64,000 nt of DNA from Nocardioides jensenii JCM 1364 = NBRC 14755 (GTDB lineage Bacteria; Actinomycetota; Actinomycetes; Propionibacteriales; Nocardioidaceae), in the NCBI RefSeq assembly GCF_001552535.1, contig NZ_BCRJ01000024.1, positions 1 through 64,000 on the forward strand. The letters run 5' to 3'. A program made the position numbers and the translations under genes. Position 1 is the stretch's first letter. Every line of letters starts with the position of its first letter. Below are positions 25,945-34,257 of the stretch, one piece after another. A model generated the notes under the pieces. The model searched no databases, was not told where the DNA came from, and saw only the letters and a program-made list of their open reading frames with translations.

Positions 25945-26769
25945 ATGGAACGCACCTTCGCAACGCCCCAGCCCGTCGAGCTGTACGTCGAACTCGGCCG
26001 CGGCGCGCTGTCCGTCGCCACCGGTGACGTCACGCAGACCACGGTCACCGTCACCGGCAAGCACGCCGACGAGGTGCTGGTCGAGCAGAACGACACCCTG
26101 ATCTCGGTCATCGCGCCCCGCGATCGCGCCGGCTTCTTCGGCACCAACGAGGCGCGCCTCGACGTCACGGTCTCCCTGCCCGCCGACTCGCGAGTGATCA
26201 CCAAGACCGGGTCCGCCGACCAGGTCCTGGAAGGCCGTTACGAGCTCGGCAAGCTCAAGTCCGGGTCGGGCGACATCCGCATCGACGACGTCACCGGGGC
26301 ACTGGTGGTCAACACCGGATCCGGCGACATCGCGATCGCTTCCTGCGCCGGCGATCTCCGGATCAAGAGCGGCTCGGGCGACGTCCGCGTCGCCCACACG
26401 ACGGCCTCCGCGGGCGTGTCGACCGGCAGTGGCGACATCACCTTCGAACGGACCGACGCCGACGTGGTCGCGAAGTCCGGCTCCGGCGACCTCGGCATCA
26501 CGCTGGCCGGCGGTGACGTCACCGCGCAGACCGCCAGCGGCAACGTCACCGTTCGCGAGCTGCGCCGCGGCAGCCTCACCTCGAAGAACGCCTCCGGCAA
26601 CATCGCGGTCGGCATCCCCGCCGGCATCCCGGTCTGGACCGACGTCAACACCGTCACCGGCCGCATCGCCTCCGACCTTGCCGGTGCCGGTCAGCCCGAG
26701 CCCGACCAGGACTACATCGAACTCCGCGCCACCACCGTCAGCGGCGACATCAGCCTCAAGCAGCTGTGA
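25945..26769 (+). CDS. DUF4097 family beta-strand repeat protein
   Basis: A 274-residue protein without a signal peptide or membrane helix. From residue ~95 it consists of repeated short beta strands with the motif Gly-Ser-Gly-Asp-Ile/Val or Ala-Ser-Gly-Asn at each turn (SGSGDIRIDD, TGSGDIAIAS, SGSGDVRVAH, TGSGDITFER, SGSGDLGITL, TASGNVTVRE, NASGNIAVGI, TVSGDISLKQ). This is the beta-solenoid pattern of the DUF4097/putative-adhesin family. The cellular role of these cytoplasmic solenoids is not established. ATG 25945 is chosen for its TGGAGAG ribosome-binding site; the upstream GTG 25915 has none. It is followed 27 bases later by a 55-residue gene. Confidence 0.85.
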   Translation: MERTFATPQPVELYVELGRGALSVATGDVTQTTVTVTGKHADEVLVEQNDTLISVIAPRDRAGFFGTNEARLDVTVSLPADSRVITKTGSADQVLEGRYELGKLKSGSGDIRIDDVTGALVVNTGSGDIAIASCAGDLRIKSGSGDVRVAHTTASAGVSTGSGDITFERTDADVVAKSGSGDLGITLAGGDVTAQTASGNVTVRELRRGSLTSKNASGNIAVGIPAGIPVWTDVNTVTGRIASDLAGAGQPEPDQDYIELRATTVSGDISLKQL

Positions 26770-26796
26770 TCGCCCACCCTCGCGAAAGGAAGCACC

Positions 26797-26964
26797 ATGA
26801 CCACGAGCTACGAAACCTCAGAGATGGCCCGCCAGATGATCGAGCAGCGCATCTCCCGGGCATCCGAAGACCGCCTGGCCCACGACCACGTCCGATTCCC
26901 CGAACCCCGCCGGCACGCGCTGGCCCGGCGGCTGCGCCGGGTGGCCGACGCGATCGACAACTGA
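26797..26964 (+). CDS. Small 55-residue basic protein
   Basis: ATG 26797 follows a GAAAGGA ribosome-binding site (26784-26790) and ends at TGA 26962-26964. The product is rich in Arg and His (SEMARQMIEQRISRASEDRL...HALARRLRRVADAIDN) and predicted helical. Its spacing to the DUF4097 gene and its GC third positions suggest a real gene in the same transcript. The start resembles the N-termini of small helical proteins that follow DUF4097 genes, but no function is known. Confidence 0.7.
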   Translation: MTTSYETSEMARQMIEQRISRASEDRLAHDHVRFPEPRRHALARRLRRVADAIDN

Positions 26965-26991
26965 GCGGCCCGACTCAACGAAGACTGAGGG

Positions 26992-27939
26992 TCAGGAGCG
27001 CATGGCGACGCCGCGGCGCCAGTAGCCCATGAACGCCACCTGGTGCCGGTCGATCTCGAGCTCCTTGACCAGGGCACGACGCAGGGTCGTCACGACCTTC
27101 GACTCGCCCGCGATCCACGCGTAGATGCCGGCCAGGTCATGACCCACGACCACGGCTGCGTCGTCGAGCTCCTCGCCCGAGGACGAGTACGTCGGGGTCT
27201 CCCACAGGTCCGGGTCGACCGCGTCGTCGGTCACCGGCTCGACCACCGGAGGCAGGCCGAAGTGGTCACGCACGGTGGCGATCTGCTTCTGGCCGTGCGG
27301 GGCTCCGTCGCGAGGCAGCCAGATCAGCTCGATCCCCTCGGGATGGGCCAGCTCCTGGACGTCACCGGCGACCGGAACCTCGAGGATCGCCGTGCCGATG
27401 GCCGTGGCCGGCAGGCCCGCCAGGATCGAGGCGATCGCCGGGACCGCGGTCTCGTCGCCCGCCAGGAACAGGTTGCGTGCCGCACCGGGGTCGAACTCGA
27501 TGCCACCGAACGGGACACCGCGGCGCGGCGCCAGGATCACCAGGCGGTCACCCACCGTGGCCGTCGCGGCCCACGAGGAGCCCGGACCGGTCGCCCCGTC
27601 GGCCAGGTGCAGCACGAAGTCGATGACCAACCGGGTGTCGGCTCCCTGGCCACGCACCTCGCGGACGGTGTAGGTGCGCATGTGTCCGCGCTCCTCGGCG
27701 GGGATCTCCATCCACGTCGTGAACCAGGACTCGTCGGCGCCTTCGAACGAGGCCAGGTTGCCGGAGTCGGTGGGAAAGACCAACTTGATCCGCTGGTCGT
27801 GGAGCGGACCGTCGACACCGAAGTCGGCCAGCGCCTCGCTGGCCAGCTCGGCACGGACGAAGGTCGGGCTGATCAGCTCGACCGCGGTCACCTCGACCTC
27901 GGCAAGGATCATCGGGAGTTCTTGCGTGGCGGTGCTCAT
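26992..27939 (-). CDS. Siderophore-interacting protein (FAD-dependent ferric-siderophore reductase)
   Basis: This 315-residue cytoplasmic flavoprotein of the SIP/ViuB family reduces ferric siderophores with NAD(P)H to release iron. The FAD-binding beta barrel (residues ~10-135) has the RTYTVREV motif; the C-terminal NAD(P)H-binding lobe (~140-310) has LAGDETAVPAIASIL and ends with the family's GYWRRG signature. ATG 27939 is preceded by AGGAAGGA. An IdeR/DtxR box lies 33-51 bases upstream, so the gene is iron-repressed. No siderophore transporter is adjacent in the window. Confidence 0.93.
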   Translation of the reverse strand: MSTATQELPMILAEVEVTAVELISPTFVRAELASEALADFGVDGPLHDQRIKLVFPTDSGNLASFEGADESWFTTWMEIPAEERGHMRTYTVREVRGQGADTRLVIDFVLHLADGATGPGSSWAATATVGDRLVILAPRRGVPFGGIEFDPGAARNLFLAGDETAVPAIASILAGLPATAIGTAILEVPVAGDVQELAHPEGIELIWLPRDGAPHGQKQIATVRDHFGLPPVVEPVTDDAVDPDLWETPTYSSSGEELDDAAVVVGHDLAGIYAWIAGESKVVTTLRRALVKELEIDRHQVAFMGYWRRGVAMRS

Positions 27940-27971
27940 GCGAGAGGCGTCCTTCCTGGACGAAGACTAAG

Positions 27972-27990
27972 TTAGGTGAGCCTAACCTTT
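27972..27990 (-). promoter_or_regulatory. IdeR/DtxR iron box
   Basis: TTAGGTGAGCCTAACCTTT matches the 19-bp IdeR/DtxR consensus TWAGGTWAGSCTWACCTWA at 17 positions, with the inner palindrome AGGT-GAG-CCTAACCT well kept. It sits where the -10 region of the siderophore-interacting protein gene should be, so iron-loaded regulator would block transcription. Confidence 0.88.
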
Positions 27991-28028
27991 ATCTCCTCCG
28001 GGTGACACCCCGATCCCAGACTTCGGCG

Positions 28029-28604
28029 TCAGATCTCCGTGCGGTGGAAGTTCTGGAACGAGCGCGAGGGCGTCGGTCCACGCTGGCCCTGGTAGCGCGA
28101 GCCGTACTTCTCCGAGCCATAGGGGTGCAGCGACGGTGAGGTCAGCCGGAAGAAGCAGAGCTGGCCGATCTTCATGCCGGGGTAGAGCTTGATCGGCAAC
28201 GTCGCGACGTTGGCCAGCTCGAGCGTGACGTGACCGCTGAAGCCGGGGTCGACGAAGCCGGCGGTGGCGTGGGTCAGCAGGCCCAGCCGGCCGAGCGACG
28301 ACTTGCCCTCGACCCGCGCCGCGATGTCGTCGGGCAGGCTGACCACCTCGTACGTCGACCCGAGCACGAACTCACCAGGGTGGAGGATGAACGGGTCATC
28401 GCCCTCGGCCTCGATCTCGCGAGTCAGGTCGGACTGGTCGGCCGCCGGGTCGATGTGGGGGTAGCGGTGGTTCTCGAAGACCCGGAAGAACCGGTCGAGG
28501 CGGAAGTCGATGCTCGAGGGTTGCACCATCGCCGGGTCGTAGGGCTCGACGGCGATCCGCTTCGCGTCGATCTCGGCCAGGATGTCGCGGTCTGAGAGAA
28601 GCAC
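28029..28604 (-). CDS. dcd: dCTP deaminase (probably bifunctional dCTP deaminase/dUTPase)
   Basis: The 191-residue enzyme converts dCTP to dUTP, and in actinobacteria often directly to dUMP, for thymidylate synthesis. It shows the family start MLLSDRDI, the core [32 protein letters not shown] with the catalytic Arg/Ser/Glu set, and the C-terminal [11 protein letters not shown] nucleotide lid. The length is standard. The [10 protein letters not shown] variant with Thr is the form seen in bifunctional enzymes (family knowledge). It is divergent from the SGNH hydrolase with a 75-base gap. Confidence 0.95.
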   Translation of the reverse strand: MLLSDRDILAEIDAKRIAVEPYDPAMVQPSSIDFRLDRFFRVFENHRYPHIDPAADQSDLTREIEAEGDDPFILHPGEFVLGSTYEVVSLPDDIAARVEGKSSLGRLGLLTHATAGFVDPGFSGHVTLELANVATLPIKLYPGMKIGQLCFFRLTSPSLHPYGSEKYGSRYQGQRGPTPSRSFQNFHRTEI

Positions 28605-28679
28605 GCCGACAACCTACCCGGCGCAGCCCCGCTGGGGACCCCCCTCCGCCCATCGAGCCACCTCGTTCCATCATGGAGC

Positions 28680-29444
28680 ATGACCTTTCACCGGTACGTC
28701 GCCATCGGCGACTCCTTCACCGAAGGGGTCGGCGATCCCGATCCGACCCGTCCCAACGGCCTGCGAGGCTGGGCGGACCTCGTCGCCGAACAGCTCGCCG
28801 CGGGCGTCCCCGACTTCGGCTACGCCAACCTGGCGATCCGCGGCCGCAAGCTGGACGGCGTACTCGCCGAGCAGATCGAGCCGGCGGTGGCGATGCGGCC
28901 CGACCTGGTGACGATCTATGCCGGCGGCAACGACATGCTCCGCCCGAAGGTCGACCTCAACGGCCTGGTCAGTCGCTACGACGACGGTCTCGGCAAGCTG
29001 GCCGCCGACGGCGCCCACCTCGTGATGTGGACCGCGCACGACCCAAGCGCGTCACGGTTCTACGCCCCGCTGCGCGGCCGCTTCGCGATCTACAACGAGC
29101 TGATCCGTGAGCTCGCCGAGAAGTACGACGCCACCCTGATCGACTTCTGGCGCATGCGGGAGTACCAGGGCTGGGAGCTCTGGTCCGACGATCGCCTGCA
29201 CATGAACTCCGCGGGCCATCAGCGCATGGCGATCGCGGTTCTCGACGGGCTCGGCATCGAGCACACGCTCGAGATGCCCGCGGCGGCACCCGCGCGCCCG
29301 CCACTACCGCGTCGCGACGCCGTGGCGCAGAACCTCCGGTGGACCAGGGCCGAGGCCCTGCCCTGGGTTCATCGGCGCCTGACCGGGAGGTCCTCGGGAG
29401 ACACGGTCAACCCTCGACGCCCGGTTCTCGGCCCGGTCGAGTAG
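28680..29444 (+). CDS. SGNH/GDSL hydrolase
   Basis: This 254-residue esterase/lipase-type enzyme has block I AIGDSFTEGVG with the nucleophile Ser13, the block II Gly (near YANLAIRGRKL), block III Asn in YAGGNDML and block V Asp/His in DDRLHMNSAGH. No signal peptide is present, so it acts in the cytoplasm, perhaps deacylating small molecules. ATG 28680 starts directly on the conserved strand. The C-terminus (residues 205-254) extends past the SGNH fold and is basic. Confidence 0.92.
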   Translation: MTFHRYVAIGDSFTEGVGDPDPTRPNGLRGWADLVAEQLAAGVPDFGYANLAIRGRKLDGVLAEQIEPAVAMRPDLVTIYAGGNDMLRPKVDLNGLVSRYDDGLGKLAADGAHLVMWTAHDPSASRFYAPLRGRFAIYNELIRELAEKYDATLIDFWRMREYQGWELWSDDRLHMNSAGHQRMAIAVLDGLGIEHTLEMPAAAPARPPLPRRDAVAQNLRWTRAEALPWVHRRLTGRSSGDTVNPRRPVLGPVE

Positions 29445-29532
29445 CATCTCCCCGTCCGGCTCTGCTCTGCGAGAACGGGCTCACGTGGTTCCACAACGCG
29501 TGGCCCCGCCCCACACAGTCCGACCGGACACT

Positions 29533-29608
29533 GCGGACGTAGCTCAGTTGGTAGAGCGCGACCTTCCCAAGGTCGATGTCGCGAGTTCGAGTCTCGTCGT
29601 CCGCTCCA
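29533..29608 (+). tRNA. tRNA-Gly (anticodon CCC)
   Basis: 76 bases fold as a full cloverleaf: acceptor GCGGACG/CGTCCGC, D arm GCTC/GAGC, anticodon arm CGACC-TTCCCAA-GGTCG with CCC in the centre, T arm GCGAG-TTCGAGT-CTCGT, discriminator T and an encoded CCA (29606-29608). It reads GGG glycine codons. Confidence 0.97.
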
Positions 29609-29626
29609 CTCCCCCTCCCTACCCAC

Positions 29627-29690
29627 GAGTCGTGGGTTTCCGTGCGTTGAGTCGTGGGTTTCCGTGCGTTGAGTCGTGGGTTTCCGTGCG
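29627..29690 (+). repeat. Three tandem 22-bp repeats downstream of the tRNA
   Basis: Units begin at 29627, 29649 and 29671 and read GAGTCGTGGGTTTCCGTGCG plus two bases. The first two are identical; the third differs only in its last two bases. Related 22-bp units occur at 29701-29763 (other strand) and 46619-46684. The region 29445-29895 otherwise holds the tRNA and the promoter of the next gene. Confidence 0.85.
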
Positions 29691-29700
29691 GCGGCAATCA

Positions 29701-29763
29701 CCAAACCCCCACGTCGAGCGACCAGAACTCACAAGTCGCGACCCCAGAATCAACAACTCGTGA
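29701..29763 (-). repeat. Inverted, diverged array of the same 22-bp repeat family
   Basis: Read on the minus strand from 29762, three degenerate ~22-bp units follow each other, starting CGAGTTGTTGATTCTGG, CGACTTGTGAGTTCTGG and CGACGTGGGGGTTT. They share the CGA(C/G)T(T/C)GT core with the tandem units at 29627-29690 but face the other way. Confidence 0.6.
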
Positions 29764-29895
29764 ATGACAAGGGTGTGATTCATCGGCGTGTCGCTCTCAT
29801 GTTTCTTGTGTGACTAGTGGGACACTTGACGATTCGTGTGATCTCTGGGGAGAGTGGGACGCGGCCCACTCCCCCACCCCATCGAGGTCTTCCTC

Positions 29896-31161
29896 ATGAA
29901 CCGCCGCCGAAGTGCCGCGATCGGCACCTTCGCTCTCGTCCTGGCCAGTTCCGCCTTCCTCTCCGGCGCCAGCGCCTCGTCGACCGCCTCGTCGACCGCT
30001 GCGCCGGGCGCTCCCGCCGAACCGGCCCTCCCGGCCAACGCCACCGCCACCCAGGGCCGGGTCACGCCGGCCATGCAGGCCGAGATCGACCGTGTACTCG
30101 CCGAGGGGAGCTCCACCTCCGCGCGTCGCAGCGCCGCCACCGAGACGAATGCCTCCGCCCTGGCCACCAGCCAGGTCCGGTGCGCCGACCTCGAGGGCCA
30201 GCGCTACTGCCTCGGCACCGGGTGGACCGACCAACCCGAGGCCGACGTGGTGGCCGAGGCCACCGCACAGACCCGCACGCTGCTGACCCGGTCCGCGCCC
30301 CGCGAGACCACCGGCGACCTCGACCTCGCCGACGAGCTGCGCCAGCGCGCGTCGATGAGCCCGGCCGCCCGCCGCGAGGTCGAGCGCGCCGAGCTGGTCG
30401 AGGCCGCCCGCTCCGTGGCCAAGGTGTGGCTGCTGCGCCACCAGATCCAGGGCACACCGCTCCCGCAGGGCTTCGTCGAGCGCCACCCCGAGATCCGAGC
30501 CGGCTCCCTGCCCTCGGCGCGTACGACGACCGACAGCACCACCCTGGCGACCACCGAGTCGGCCACCCGGACCGCCACCAAGACCTCGGCCGACTACCCC
30601 GAACGCGACCAGATCCTCTCCTCGAAGCGGGTCGCCGAGCAGACCAGGACCTACTGGTGCGGCCCGACCGCGATGCAGATGATCGGCTGGGGCTGGCGGG
30701 GCTACCGCAACACCCAGAACTACTGGGCCACCAAGCTCGGCACGACGCGGAGCGGCACCGCGATCAGCGAGATGGTGCGCGTGACGAACGCGAACACCGG
30801 GTTCGACAACCCCCGCCGGGCCGGCGAGTACGTCGTCCTCGACATCGGCAGCTGGACCTGGGGACAGTGGTGGATGCTGCAGATGCGCCACATCCACGAC
30901 TACCAGGCACCGGTGATCCTGCACCCGATCCTGCTCAAGAAGTTCTACCCCTACCTCGATGACGACGCGAGCGGGCACTTCCAGGTCGGGCGCGGCTACG
31001 ACAAGAACGGCAACGGCGGCCGTCTGCTCAAATACTTCGAACCGTGGAACCAGCAGCGCTTCGACCCCTCGGAGCCGTTCATCTCGCGCAACCAGACCCG
31101 CTACGGCTACCGCTCCTACCGCGCGAACCTGGCCCACTCGATGCACAACATCGGCGTCTGA
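29896..31161 (+). CDS. Secreted C39-like (papain-fold) cysteine peptidase
   Basis: This 421-residue exported protein has a signal peptide (MNRRRSAAIGTFALVLASSAFLSGASAS). A low-complexity Ala/Ser/Thr pro-region runs to about residue 235, and a C-terminal C39_2-like domain follows, with catalytic Cys255 in YWCGPTAMQM and His361 in SGHFQVGRGYD. C39-type domains cleave peptides, often at Gly-Gly. Alternatively it could be a peptidase-fold protein with another role outside the cell. ATG 29896 starts the signal peptide; an upstream GTG at 29854 would precede it with unlikely sequence. It overlaps the next gene by one base (TGATG). Confidence 0.82.
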   Translation: MNRRRSAAIGTFALVLASSAFLSGASASSTASSTAAPGAPAEPALPANATATQGRVTPAMQAEIDRVLAEGSSTSARRSAATETNASALATSQVRCADLEGQRYCLGTGWTDQPEADVVAEATAQTRTLLTRSAPRETTGDLDLADELRQRASMSPAARREVERAELVEAARSVAKVWLLRHQIQGTPLPQGFVERHPEIRAGSLPSARTTTDSTTLATTESATRTATKTSADYPERDQILSSKRVAEQTRTYWCGPTAMQMIGWGWRGYRNTQNYWATKLGTTRSGTAISEMVRVTNANTGFDNPRRAGEYVVLDIGSWTWGQWWMLQMRHIHDYQAPVILHPILLKKFYPYLDDDASGHFQVGRGYDKNGNGGRLLKYFEPWNQQRFDPSEPFISRNQTRYGYRSYRANLAHSMHNIGV

Positions 31162-32231
31162 TGCGGGCAGCCGGACTCGCGGTCGTCGTACTCCTCGCAG
31201 CGACCCTGACCGCCTGCGGGAGCGACGGCGACGGCACGAAGTCGGTCGCCGACCGGTCGCCCACCCCGAGCCAGGACGGTACGACGACCGCCGGCGGGCC
31301 GGTCAGCGCGACCGAGAACCTGCTGGACTGGAAGCCACTGGACTCGGCCGCGGACACCGTCGTCAGCAGCGGTGAGTGGAGCCTCGCCGTGCCGTCGGGG
31401 GCAACGGCGGCGATCCTCGACGGGCCGGCGCGGACCAAGGTGGCGGCCGGAGCGGGTCGCAAGATCGTGGACACCTTCCTCACCGACACGACCGCCGTCG
31501 TCGTCGCCCAGGACCAGGCCGAGACGCGACCGCAGGTGATCACCGTGGTCGACCTCGCGTCGGGGAAGAAGAGCACCGTCACCGACCCGCCGCCCGGCCC
31601 GGGCGGCCCGTTCGCGGTCTCCGGCGCCACGCTGGCCTACGCCACCTACAAGCCCGGCGGCGACTACTGCCTGGCCACGTTCGACCTCGGCTCCGGAAGC
31701 GGCGAGAAGGGCTACTGCGCCCCACGACGGCACGGCTTCTCGAACATCGCGGTCACTCCCGCAGGGACCGCGATGATGACCTTCGACGCCGCGCGTCCGG
31801 TTGCCTGTCGCACCCTGGTCGACGTGGACGGGGCGGGCGTGACGCCGGTCGAGGGCGTCAGGAAGTGCACGGGGTGGGATGTCGCCGCGACGCCCACCGG
31901 CCACATCTGGTCGACGCTCCCCCACGAGAACCGGGTGGAGCTGGGCGACTTCCACGCGTCGGCCGACGGGACGACGTACGACCTCGGGCAGGGGCAGACC
32001 GGCACGCTGACCTGGTGCGGCGACTCGGCGTACTTCGCCCGCGACGGCGGCGGCAAGGCCAGGGCGTCGCTCCTGCGCTGGACTCCCGAGGCCACGCTGG
32101 AGGTCGTCTACGAGGCGCCCGGTGAGGGCGAGTCGTTCCTGGCCGCGCCGACCTGTGCCGGCACCGTGCTGACCGTCGAGGCCTACGGCGAGGGCGGCGA
32201 CGAGATCGTGTCGGCTACCGTGCCCGGGTGA
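31161..32231 (+). CDS. Lipoprotein of unknown function, possibly beta-propeller
   Basis: The 356-residue protein starts with a lipoprotein signal (MRAAGLAVVVLLAATLTAC; lipobox LTAC, Cys19). A Thr/Ser/Gly-rich linker follows, then repeated strands of about 40-50 residues (SLAVPSGATAAIL, VITVVDLASGKKSTV, FAVSGATLAYATY, IAVTPAGTAMMTF) that suggest a beta-propeller. Four paired cysteines suggest disulphides. It is translationally coupled to the C39-like protease gene, so both may act together at the cell surface. No specific family is recognised. Confidence 0.78.
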   Translation: MRAAGLAVVVLLAATLTACGSDGDGTKSVADRSPTPSQDGTTTAGGPVSATENLLDWKPLDSAADTVVSSGEWSLAVPSGATAAILDGPARTKVAAGAGRKIVDTFLTDTTAVVVAQDQAETRPQVITVVDLASGKKSTVTDPPPGPGGPFAVSGATLAYATYKPGGDYCLATFDLGSGSGEKGYCAPRRHGFSNIAVTPAGTAMMTFDAARPVACRTLVDVDGAGVTPVEGVRKCTGWDVAATPTGHIWSTLPHENRVELGDFHASADGTTYDLGQGQTGTLTWCGDSAYFARDGGGKARASLLRWTPEATLEVVYEAPGEGESFLAAPTCAGTVLTVEAYGEGGDEIVSATVPG

Positions 32232-32869
32232 GCACCTTCACCGGATTCCCCGAAGCGGCACTGGACTTCTTCGACGATCTCGAGGTCGACAACACCAAGT
32301 CGTTCTGGGAGGCGCACAAGGCGGTTCACGCCGAGTCGGTGAAGGCGCCGATGCTGGCGCTGACCGCGGTGCTGGAGCCGGAGTTCGGCGCTGCGAAGGT
32401 GTTCCGGCCCTACCGCGACGTTCGGTTCGCCAAGGACAAGACGCCCTACAAGACCCACCAGGGTGCCTTCGTCGGCGTGGCTCCGGCGACCGGGTGGTAC
32501 GTCGAGATCTCCGCGCGTGGCGTCCGGACCGGCGGCGGGTTCTACGAGGCGAGCTCGCAAAGACTGGCCGCAGTACGAGACGCGATCGATGACGAGCGCA
32601 CGGGCAAAGAGCTCGAGAAACTCCTTGCCAGGTTGAGGAAACTCGGTTGGAGCGTCGGCGGCGACCGGTTGAAGACCAAGCCTCGCGGCTACGACGCCGA
32701 CCACCCGCGGATCGACCTGCTGCGACACCGATCACTGACCCTGGGCCGCGACCACGGTTTCGAGCCGATCATCCACACGCCCGAGTTCGCGGACGTCGTC
32801 CGTCAGGACTGGCGCGAGCTGCGACCCGTGGTGGAGTGGATCGCAGCTCGCACCGACATCCTGGAGTGA
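32228..32869 (+). CDS. DUF2461 family protein
   Basis: A 213-residue cytoplasmic protein with the family N-terminus FTGFPEAALDFFDDLEVDNTKSFWEAHK, the RDVRFAKDKTPYKTHQG core and the C-terminal RHRSLTLGRDHGF segment (TIGR02453/DUF2461). The family's biochemical role is unknown. GTG 32228 overlaps the stop of the lipoprotein gene (GTGA), so it ends the three-gene operon from 29896. It converges on the anti-sigma-like gene with a one-base gap. Confidence 0.9.
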   Translation: MSTFTGFPEAALDFFDDLEVDNTKSFWEAHKAVHAESVKAPMLALTAVLEPEFGAAKVFRPYRDVRFAKDKTPYKTHQGAFVGVAPATGWYVEISARGVRTGGGFYEASSQRLAAVRDAIDDERTGKELEKLLARLRKLGWSVGGDRLKTKPRGYDADHPRIDLLRHRSLTLGRDHGFEPIIHTPEFADVVRQDWRELRPVVEWIAARTDILE

Positions 32870-32870
32870 C

Positions 32871-33653
32871 TCAGCGGTACCAGAGGTCGCTGCTGATGAT
32901 GGTGGCGAGCTGCTCGGAGGTCAGCGGTGGCTCCACGGCCACGATGCCGCCGGAGCCCTTCTCTGCGCCGGTGTTGAGCGCCATCGAGTAGAAGCGGTAG
33001 CCGTCGACGCCCCAGAAGGACGCGTCGTTCGAGACCTGGTTGGCCGGCCCCATCCCCTCACCCCACTGAGGGACGCGGCTCTCCTTGCGCAGGTAGGAGC
33101 CGTCGTCGGCCTGCTCGCAGCTCGACGACTGCGCGCACTCGGAGTCGATCGTGATCGGCTCGTAGCCCTTGTCGAGCCGCCACTGCGGGTTGTACTGGTC
33201 GATGTAGATCGAGACCGACGCGCCGTCGACGGTGAAATTGATGCGGTGCGCCGGGCTCTTCGGGTCTGCTCTGTCAAAGCGCACGCTCAGGCCCGTGACG
33301 GCGAGTCCGGCCGGCAGGAGTCGGCGTACGACGGCCTCCATCTGGTCGGTCGGGATCAGTGCGCGCTGGGCCCTCACCTCGGGAGCGGAGGCCACCTGAC
33401 GGTTCTCGTCGGCGCCGCGGGCACCCCGTGCCGGAGTCGAGGCGTCACCGAACAGCTGGGGTACGACGACCGCGCCGGCACCGATGACGCCAACGGCGGC
33501 CACCGACGCGATCGCCGTACCCACCCGTCGGCGCTGCCTACGGGTCCGGCCACGGGCGATGCCACCCGCGACAAGTGTTTCGACGTCCGGGGAGAGGTCG
33601 CCGGTCGCCCGGTGCAGCAGGTCCTGGACGCCAGGTTCTTGGTGATTGGTCAT
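32871..33653 (-). CDS. Single-pass membrane protein, likely anti-sigma factor
   Basis: The 260-residue protein has a short cytoplasmic N-terminus (residues 1-40, VQDLLHRATGDLSPDVETLVAGGIARGRTRRQRRR), a membrane helix (~41-65, VGTAIASVAAVGVIGAGAVVV) and an extracellular domain with two Cys (SECAQSSSCEQ). It lies 10 bases after the SigE-family sigma gene on the same strand, the usual place for the anti-sigma factor or membrane sensor of this sigma class. The extracellular part matches no family I recognise. Confidence 0.75.
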   Translation of the reverse strand: MTNHQEPGVQDLLHRATGDLSPDVETLVAGGIARGRTRRQRRRVGTAIASVAAVGVIGAGAVVVPQLFGDASTPARGARGADENRQVASAPEVRAQRALIPTDQMEAVVRRLLPAGLAVTGLSVRFDRADPKSPAHRINFTVDGASVSIYIDQYNPQWRLDKGYEPITIDSECAQSSSCEQADDGSYLRKESRVPQWGEGMGPANQVSNDASFWGVDGYRFYSMALNTGAEKGSGGIVAVEPPLTSEQLATIISSDLWYR

Positions 33654-33663
33654 GAGGGTTCCT

Positions 33664-34167
33664 TCAGGGGATGAGCAGATCGGGGAGTGACGTGCCGAGG
33701 ACGTCCCGGATGCGGGACAGGGCGCGCATGCTGCGATTGCGGACGGCCCCGGGGCTCACGCCGAGCCGGTCGGCCACCTCGGCGACGGAGACGTCGTCGA
33801 GGTAGCGCAGCACCAGCACCGCGCGGTCCATCGGGTCGAGCGCATCGAGCGCGGCGGCGAGCGAGAGCCTCAGGCTCGGGTCACCGTCGGGCGTTCCCTG
33901 TTCCGGCAGCTCGCCGACGGGCCGCTCGTGCGAGCTGCGCCGGCGCTGGTGGTCGATCCAGGTGTGGACCAGCGCCGTGTGTGCGTAGCCGGCCGGGTTC
34001 TCGAGTCGTCGACCGAGCTTCCGGGTCCAGCGCACGTACACCTTGGCGAGGGTGTCCTGGACCAGGTCCTCAGCCCGATGGGCGTCACCGCACAGCAGCC
34101 AGGCCGTGCGGTAGAGGTGAGGGGTCCGCAGCACCGCGAACTCCTCGAACTCCTGGTCCTTCGACAT
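33664..34167 (-). CDS. SigE-family ECF RNA polymerase sigma factor
   Basis: This 167-residue ECF sigma factor has region 2 (LYRTAWLLCGDAHRAEDLVQDTLAKVYVRW) and region 4 (LDALDPMDRAVLVLRYLDDVSVAEVADRLGVSPGAVRNRSMRALSRI). It is the second such factor in the window and is not a close copy of the one at 23251. ATG 34167 is chosen for the AGGAG at 34173-34177; a GTG nine codons upstream lacks one. The leader contains GCGTCA-7-TGACGC (34188-34206), a hairpin or operator, and TCTGTCACAGA (34221-34231). It is followed by its membrane partner. Confidence 0.93.
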   Translation of the reverse strand: MSKDQEFEEFAVLRTPHLYRTAWLLCGDAHRAEDLVQDTLAKVYVRWTRKLGRRLENPAGYAHTALVHTWIDHQRRRSSHERPVGELPEQGTPDGDPSLRLSLAAALDALDPMDRAVLVLRYLDDVSVAEVADRLGVSPGAVRNRSMRALSRIRDVLGTSLPDLLIP

Positions 34168-34257
34168 GTCACTCCTTCGGACAGTTGGCGTCACCCCTGA
34201 TGACGCATCGACCTGCCCGATCTGTCACAGACCCCTTTTCTACTCCTTCAGGAGCAG

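Noticed and set aside
29627..29690. CRISPR array
   Set aside because: The units are directly tandem with no spacers, only 22 bp long, and no cas genes are present.
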